DNA of 64,000 nt, from contig OX375874.1 of the NCBI GenBank assembly GCA_947359465.1, positions 89,159,672-89,223,671 on the forward strand, read 5' to 3'. Every line of letters begins with the position of its first letter. Positions within the stretch are counted from its first letter, which is position 1. The translations under genes and the position numbers were made by a program. The DNA comes from Metellina segmentata. Its lineage: Eukaryota; Arthropoda; Arachnida; Araneae; Tetragnathidae. This document shows, one piece after another, positions 58,397 through 64,000 of the stretch. The notes under the pieces are model-generated. The model was not told the origin of the DNA, did no database searches, and was given only the letters and a program-made list of their open reading frames with translations.

Positions 58397-58852
58397 TTGA
58401 AAACTTCTAATTTGACAAACAATTGATTTGACTAATGTTAAACTAACAATTGGTGAATAATTATCAATTTGGAACTTGTTTAGAATTGATTGTTTTATAT
58501 TTGATTGATTTAAACGTGAATTTTGGAAGTGAGTTCAGGATAATCGAGAAGTCAAAGCCTATTAAATAACACAAATTTTTAAAACCATTCCGTTCATATA
58601 ATTACATCCGAGTACTATTTTGCATTGCATAGCTAATAAACATTTCATCCAACGCAACTAAAACAGACCGTTCAACGTAACAACGATACCAACAGATAAG
58701 AAAAATTCAATGTCCTCAATTGTCAAATTTCCTTTCACGACATATGCAAGAAAAATTGAACAAATTTTTAAAAACTGCATAGACATACGAATTTTTTGCG
58801 AGGATTACTTTGAATTCTCGAGTTCAACATTCCAGTTTTGCTAATGTACGTG

Positions 58853-58924
58853 GGCTCGGTGGCGCAACGGTAGCGCGTCTGACTCCAGATCAGAAGGTTG
58901 AGTGTTCGAATCACGTCCGGGTCA
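58853..58924 (+). tRNA. tRNA-Trp-CCA: tRNA-Trp (CCA), C50A + A57G family
   Basis: Family changes only; counterpart of 56739. Confidence 0.92.
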
Positions 58925-59380
58925 TTGAAAACTTTTAAATTGACAAACAATTGATTTGACTAATGTTAAACTAACAATTGGTGAATAATTATCAATTTGG
59001 AACTTGTTTAGAATTGTTTGTTTTATATTTGATTGATTTAAACGTGAATTTTGGAAATGAGTTCAGGATAATCGAGAAGTCAAAGCCTATTAAATAACAG
59101 AAATTTTTAAAACCATTCCGTTCATATAATTACATGCGAGTACTATTTTGCATTGCATAGCTAATAGAACATTTCATCCAACGCAACTAAAACAGACCGT
59201 TCAACGTAACAACGATACGAATAGATAAGAAAAATTCAATGTCCTTAACTGTCAAATTTCCTTTCACGACATATGCATGAAAAATTGAACAAATTTTTAA
59301 CAACTGCATAACCATAAAATATTTTGCGAGAATTACTTTGAATTCTCATGTTGAACATTCCAGTGTTGCCAACGTGCGTG

Positions 59381-59452
59381 GGCTCGGTGGCGCAACGGTA
59401 GCGCGTCTGACTCCAGATCAGAAGGTTGCGTGTTCAAATCACGTCCGGGTCA
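59381..59452 (+). tRNA. tRNA-Trp-CCA: tRNA-Trp (CCA), consensus copy
   Basis: Full match to consensus; counterpart of 57267, with the same ACCATAAAATATTTTG deletion in the upstream spacer. Confidence 0.96.
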
Positions 59453-59909
59453 TTGAAAACTTTTAATTTGACAAACAATTGATTTGACTAATGTTAAACT
59501 AACAATTGGTGAATAATTATAAATTTGGAACTTGTTTAGAATTGATTGTTTTATATTTGATTGATTTAAACGTGAATTTTGGAAGTGAGTTCAGGATAAT
59601 CGAGAAGTCAAAGCCTATTAAATAACAGAAATTTTTAAAACCATTCCGTTCATATAATTACATGCGAGTACTATTTTGCATTGCATAGCTAATAGAATAT
59701 TTCATCCAACGCAACTAAAACAGACCGTTCAACGTAACAACGATACCAATAGATAAGAAAAATTCAATGCCCTTAACTGTCAAATTTCCTTTCACGACAT
59801 ATTCAAGAAAAATTGAACACATTTTTAAAAACTGCATAGACATACGAATATTTTGCGAGGATTACTTTGAATTCTCGAGTTCAACATTCCAGTTTTGCTA
59901 ATGTACGTG

Positions 59910-59981
59910 GGCTCGGTGGCGCAACGGTAGCGCGTCTGACTCCAGATCAGAAGGTTGAGTGTTCGAATCACGTACGGGTCA
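59910..59981 (+). tRNA. tRNA-Trp-CCA: tRNA-Trp (CCA), C50A + A57G with C66A
   Basis: Adds C66A (opposite G7) to the family changes. Counterpart at 62027. Confidence 0.89.
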
Positions 59982-60438
59982 TTGAAAACTTTTAATTTGA
60001 CAAACAATTGATTTGACTAATGTTAAACTAACAATTGGTGAATAATTATCAATTTGGAACTTGTTTAGAATTGATTGTTTTATATTTGATTGATTTAAAC
60101 GTGAATTTTGGAAGTGAGTTCAGGATAATCGAGAAGTCAAAGCCTATTAAATAATACAAATTTTTAAAACCATTCCGTTCACATAATTACATGCGAGTAC
60201 TATTTTGCATTGCATAGCTAATAGAACATTTCATCCAACGCAACTAAAACAGACCGTTCAACGTAACAACGATACCAACAGATAAGAAAAATTCAATGTC
60301 CTTAACTGTCAAATTTCCTTTCACGACATATGCAAGAAAAATTGAACAAATTTTTAACAACTGCATAACCATACGAATATTTTGCGAGGATTACTTTGAA
60401 TTCTTTAGTTCAACATTCCAGTTTTGCTAATGTATGTG

Positions 60439-60510
60439 GGCTCGGTGGCGCAACGGTAGCGCGTCTGACTCCAGATCAGAAGGTTGCGTGTTCAAATCAC
60501 GTCCGGGTCA
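60439..60510 (+). tRNA. tRNA-Trp-CCA: tRNA-Trp (CCA), consensus copy
   Basis: Full match to consensus; ATGTATGTGG flank class, resembling the unit at 48804. Confidence 0.96.
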
Positions 60511-60967
60511 TTGCAAACTTTTAATTTGACAAACAATTCATTTGACTAATGTTAAACTAACAATTGGTGAATAATTATAAATTTGGAAATTGTTTAGAAT
60601 TGTATGTTTTATATTTGATTGATTTAAACGTGAATTTTGGAAGTGAGTTCAGGATAATCGAGAAGTCAAAGCCTATTAAATAACAGAAATTTTTAAAACC
60701 ATTCCGTTCATATAATTACATGCGAGTACTATTTTGCATTGCATAGCTAATAGAACATTTCATCCAACGCAACTAAAACAGACCGTTCAACGTAACAACG
60801 ATACCAATAGATAAGAAAAATTTAATGTCCTTAACTGTCAAATTTCCTTTCACGACATATGCAAGTAAAATTGAACAAATTTTTAACAACTGCATAACCA
60901 TACGAATATTTTGCGAGAATTACTTTGAATTCTCAAGTTCAACATTCCAGTGTTGCAAACGTGCGTG

Positions 60968-61039
60968 GGCTCGGTGGCGCAACGGTAGCGCGTCTGACTC
61001 CAGATCAGAAGGTTGCGTGTTCAAATCACGTCCGGGTCA
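60968..61039 (+). tRNA. tRNA-Trp-CCA: tRNA-Trp (CCA), consensus copy
   Basis: Full match to consensus. Its upstream unit (AAATTTAATGTCC, GCAAGTAAAATTG, TGTTGCAAACG) is the same as that of the UCA copy at 63613, making this the closest CCA relative. Confidence 0.96.
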
Positions 61040-61497
61040 TTGCAAACTTTTAATTTGGCAAACAATTCATTTGACTAATGTTAAACTAACAATTGGTGAA
61101 TAATTATAAATTTGAAAATTGTTTAGAATTGTTTGTTTTATATTTGATTGATTTATAAACGTGAATTTTGGAAGTGAGTTCAGGATAATCGAGAAGTCAA
61201 AGCCTATTAAATAACACAAATTTTTAAAACCATTCCGTTCATATAATTACATCCGAGTACTATTTTGCATTGCATAGCTAATAAACATTTCATCCAACGC
61301 AACTAAAACAGACCGTTCAACGTAACAACGATACCAACAGATAAGAAAAATTCAATGTCCTCAATTGTCAAATTTCCTTTCACGACATATGCAAGAAAAA
61401 TTGAACAAATTTTTAAAAACTGCATAGACATACGAATTTTTTGCGAGGATTACTTTGAATTCTCGAGTTCAACATTCCAGTTTTGCTAATGTACGTG

Positions 61498-61569
61498 GGC
61501 TCGGTGGCGCAACGGTAGCGCGTCTGACTCCAGATCAGAAGGTTGCGTGTTCAAATCACGTCCGGGTCA
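61498..61569 (+). tRNA. tRNA-Trp-CCA: tRNA-Trp (CCA), consensus copy
   Basis: Full match to consensus; followed by TCGAAAAGTTTTAATTTG, with the T-run kept. Confidence 0.96.
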
Positions 61570-62026
61570 TCGAAAAGTTTTAATTTGACAAACAATTGAT
61601 TTGACTAATGTTAAACTAACAATTGGTGAATAATTATAAATTTGGAACTTGTTTAGAATTGATTGTTTTATATTTGATTGATTTAAACGTGAATTTTGGA
61701 AGTGAGTTCAGGATAATCGAGAAGTCAAAGCCTATTAAATAACAGAAATTTTTAAAACCATTCCGTTTATATAATTACATGCGAGTACTATTTTGCATTG
61801 GATAGCTAATAGAACATTTCATCCAACGCAACTAAAACAGACCGTTCAACGTGAAAACGATACCAACTAATAAGAAAATATCAATGTCCTCAACTGTCAA
61901 ACTTCCTTTCACGACATATTCAAGAAAAATTGAACACATTTTTAAAAACTGCATAGACATACGAATATTTTGCGAGGATTACTTTGAATTCTCGAGTTCA
62001 ACATTCCAGTTTTGCTAATGTACGTG

Positions 62027-62098
62027 GGCTCGGTGGCGCAACGGTAGCGCGTCTGACTCCAGATCAGAAGGTTGAGTGTTCGAATCACGTACGGGTCA
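62027..62098 (+). tRNA. tRNA-Trp-CCA: tRNA-Trp (CCA), C50A + A57G with C66A
   Basis: Same changes as 59910, 2,117 bp upstream. Confidence 0.89.
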
Positions 62099-62555
62099 TT
62101 GAAAACTTTTAATTTGACAAACAATTGATTTGACTAATGTTAAACTAACAATTGGTGAATAATTATCAATTTGGAACTTGTTTAGAATTGATTGTTTTAT
62201 ATTTGATTGATTTAAACGTGAATTTTGGAAGTGAGTTCAGGATAATCGAGAAGTCAAAGCCTATTAAATAACAGAAATTTTTAAAACCATTCCGTTCATA
62301 TAATTACATGCGAGTACTATTTTGCATTGCATAGCTAATAGAACATTTCATCCAACGCAACTAAAACAGACCGTTCAACGTAACAACGATACCAATAGAT
62401 AAGAAAAATTCAATGTCCTTAACTGTCAAATTTCCTTTCACGACATATGCAAGAAAAATTGAACAAATTTTTCACAACTGCATAACCATACGAATATTTT
62501 GCGAGAATTACTTTGAATTCTCATGTTCAACATTCCAGTGTTGCCAACGTGCGTG

Positions 62556-62627
62556 GGCACGGTGGCGCAACGGTAGCGCGTCTGACTCCAGATCAGAAGG
62601 TTGCGTGTTCAAATCACGTCCGGGTCA
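62556..62627 (+). tRNA. tRNA-Trp-CCA: tRNA-Trp (CCA), acceptor variant U4A
   Basis: GGCACGG: A4 opposes G69, a mismatch in place of the U4-G69 wobble. Relative of 56211. Confidence 0.9.
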
Positions 62628-63083
62628 TTGCAAACTTTTAATTTGGCAAACAATTCATTTGACTAATGTTAAACTAACAATTGGTGAATAATTATAAATT
62701 TGAAAATTGTTTAGAATTGTTTGTTTTATATTTGATTGATTTAAACGTGAATTTTGGAAGTGAGTTCAGGATAATCGAGAAGTCAAAGCCTATTAAATAA
62801 CACAAATTTTTAAAACCATTCCGTTCATATAATTACATCCGAGTACTATTTTGCATTGCATAGCTAATAAACATTTCATCCAACGCAACTAAAACAGACC
62901 GTTCAACGTAACAACGATACCAACAGATAAGAAAAATTCAATGTCCTCAATTGTCAAATTTCCTTTCACGACATATGCAAGAAAAATTGAACAAATTTTT
63001 AAAAACTGCATAGACATACGAATTTTTTGCGAGGATTACTTTGAATTCTCGAGTTCAACATTCCAGTTTTGCTAATGTACGTG

Positions 63084-63155
63084 GGCTCGGTGGCGCAACG
63101 GTAGCGCGTCTGACTCCAGATCAGAAGGTTGAGTGTTCGAATCACGTCCGGGTCA
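63084..63155 (+). tRNA. tRNA-Trp-CCA: tRNA-Trp (CCA), C50A + A57G family
   Basis: Family changes only; last of eight copies. Confidence 0.92.
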
Positions 63156-63612
63156 TTGAAAACTTTTAAATTGACAAACAATTGATTTGACTAATGTTAA
63201 ACTAACAATTGGTGAATAATTATCAATTTGGAACTTGTTTAGAATTAATTGTTTTATATTTGATTGATTTAAACGTGAATTTTGGAAGTGAGTTCAGGAT
63301 AATCGAGAAGTCAAAGCCTATTAAATAACAGAAATTTTTAAAACCATTCCGTTCATATAATTACATGCGAGTACTATTTTGCATTGCATAGCTAATAGAA
63401 CATTTCATCCAACGCAACTAAAACAGACCGTTCAACGTAACAACGATACCAATAGATAAGAAAAATTTAATGTCCTTAACTGTCAAATTTCCTTTCACGA
63501 CATATGCAAGTAAAATTGAACAAATTTTTAACAACTGCATAACCATACGAATATTTTGCGAGAATTACTTTGAATTCTCAAGTTCAACATTCCAGTGTTG
63601 CAAACGTGCGTG

Positions 63613-63684
63613 GGCTCGGTGGCGCAACGGTAGCGCGTCTGACTTCAGATCAGAAGGTTGCGTGTTCAAATCACGTCCGGGTCA
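63613..63684 (+). tRNA. tRNA-Trp body with UCA anticodon: predicted UGA suppressor
   Basis: Identical to the array consensus except C34U, so the anticodon at 63645-63647 is UCA. All stems, U33, G37, discriminator A73, A and B boxes and the TTTT terminator are intact, so nothing in the sequence predicts loss of expression or folding. It would read UGA, and UGG by wobble. Charging depends on whether the host tryptophanyl-tRNA synthetase accepts UCA; mitochondrial enzymes do, cytosolic ones much less. The body is not a selenocysteine tRNA: there is no 8-pair acceptor and no long variable arm. Confidence 0.92.
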
Positions 63685-64000
63685 TTGCAAACTTTTAATT
63701 TGACAAACAATTCATTTGACTAATGTTAAACTAACAATTGGTGAATAATTATAAATTTGGAAATTGTTTAGAATTGTATGTTTTATATTTGATTGATTTA
63801 AACGTGAATTTTGGAAGTGAGTTCAGGATAATCGAGAAGTCAAAGCCTATTAAATAACAGAAATTTTTAAAACCATTCCGTTCATATAATTACATGCGAG
63901 TACTATTTTGCATTGCATAGCTAATAGAACATTTCATCCAACGCAACTAAAACAGACCGTTCAACGTAACAACGATACCAATAGATAAGAAAAATTTAAT
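63685..64000 (+). repeat. Last, incomplete spacer at window edge
   Basis: The first 316 bp of a normal spacer, ending at GAAAAATTTAAT. It resembles the spacer after 60439 and shows that the array continues to the right. Confidence 0.95.

Larger units (their letters stand above)
1..64000 (+). repeat. Tandem array (satellite-like) of ~529-bp units, each with one tRNA-Trp gene
   Basis: The window is filled by head-to-tail copies of a unit of about 529 bp. Each unit has one tRNA-Trp gene and one AT-rich spacer, and tRNA starts recur every 527-532 bp from 508 to 63613. The single exception is the 678-bp step from 16906 to 17584, caused by a 148-bp internal duplication. All units are on the + strand. 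Spacers are about as similar between units as the genes are, the mark of homogenisation by unequal exchange or gene conversion rather than of selection on the genes alone. Unit classes differ by small indels (for example ATTGATTTAAACG, ATTGATTTATAAACG, ATTGTGATTTAAACG) and by the flank just before the gene (TGTTGCTAACGTGCGTG versus TTTTGCTAATGTACGTG). Confidence 0.98.
55000..64000 (+). repeat. Mosaic block of units carrying the C50A/A57G tRNA family
   Basis: Several offsets coexist here. The tRNAs at 56739/57267 match 58853/59381 at 2,114 bp. Those at 57796/58325 match 61498/62027 at 3,702 bp, 60968 matches 63613 at 2,645 bp, and 56211/56739 match 62556/63084 at 6,345 bp. A mixture of offsets suggests repeated overlapping duplications. 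The block runs off the right edge. Confidence 0.75.

Noticed and set aside
63613..63684. Mitochondrial tRNA-Trp (UCA) or selenocysteine tRNA
   Set aside because: The body is the nuclear array consensus with one base changed. A selenocysteine tRNA would need a longer acceptor and a long variable arm, and mitochondrial tRNAs lack these internal boxes.
1..64000. CRISPR array
   Set aside because: The repeat period is about 529 bp and the spacers are as similar as the repeats, with no unique spacers.
1..64000. Tandem or dispersed tRNA-derived SINE
   Set aside because: There is no A-rich or simple-repeat tail, no target-site duplications and no LINE-like 3' part, and units abut head to tail at a fixed phase.

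Overview
The whole 64 kb window is one head-to-tail tandem array. The unit is about 529 bp (527-532 in most copies) and holds one tRNA-Trp gene of 72 bp plus an AT-rich spacer of about 456 bp. I located 120 complete tRNA-Trp copies and one cut by the left edge, all on the + strand. No protein-coding gene, unrelated insertion or inverted unit was found. The window opens inside a tRNA and closes inside a spacer, so the array continues past both ends and its full size is unknown.

Organism: eukaryotic nuclear DNA, most likely an animal. The genes have internal A and B boxes, a Pol III T-run terminator 9 bp after the gene, no encoded 3' CCA and no intron. The tRNA body from base 8 to base 65 matches, as I recall it, the animal cytosolic tRNA-Trp consensus. 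Species cannot be fixed from this sequence.

Numbering in the entries is standard tRNA numbering (no base 17). The array consensus has acceptor GGCTCGG/CCGGGTC with discriminator A73, D stem GCGC/GCGC, anticodon CCA at gene positions 33-35 and T stem GCGTG/CACGT. In the consensus the acceptor stem carries two wobble pairs, G2-U71 and U4-G69. Thirty-one copies match this consensus exactly. The others carry one to four changes, many of which break a stem, and several defective variants were themselves amplified.

Layout: monomers are arranged in higher-order repeats made by repeated segmental duplication. A 6-unit repeat (3,171 bp) covers about 0.7-6.8 kb. An 8/9-unit repeat (4,235 bp, later 4,765) covers 9.2-18.5 kb, with one extra unit and a 148-bp internal duplication in its second copy. 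An 8-unit repeat (4,232 bp) is present three times in 21.2-33.9 kb. A 3-unit repeat (1,588 bp) covers 32.6-35.8 kb. A 6-unit repeat (3,176 bp), itself built of 1,059-bp dimers, covers 36.3-42.7 kb. Five- and four-unit repeats cover 43.7-52 kb, and the right end (55-64 kb) is a mosaic carrying a T-arm variant family.

The most notable single genes are two copies whose anticodon is UCA instead of CCA (51449 and 63613), which would read UGA. The copy at 63613 differs from the consensus only at that base.
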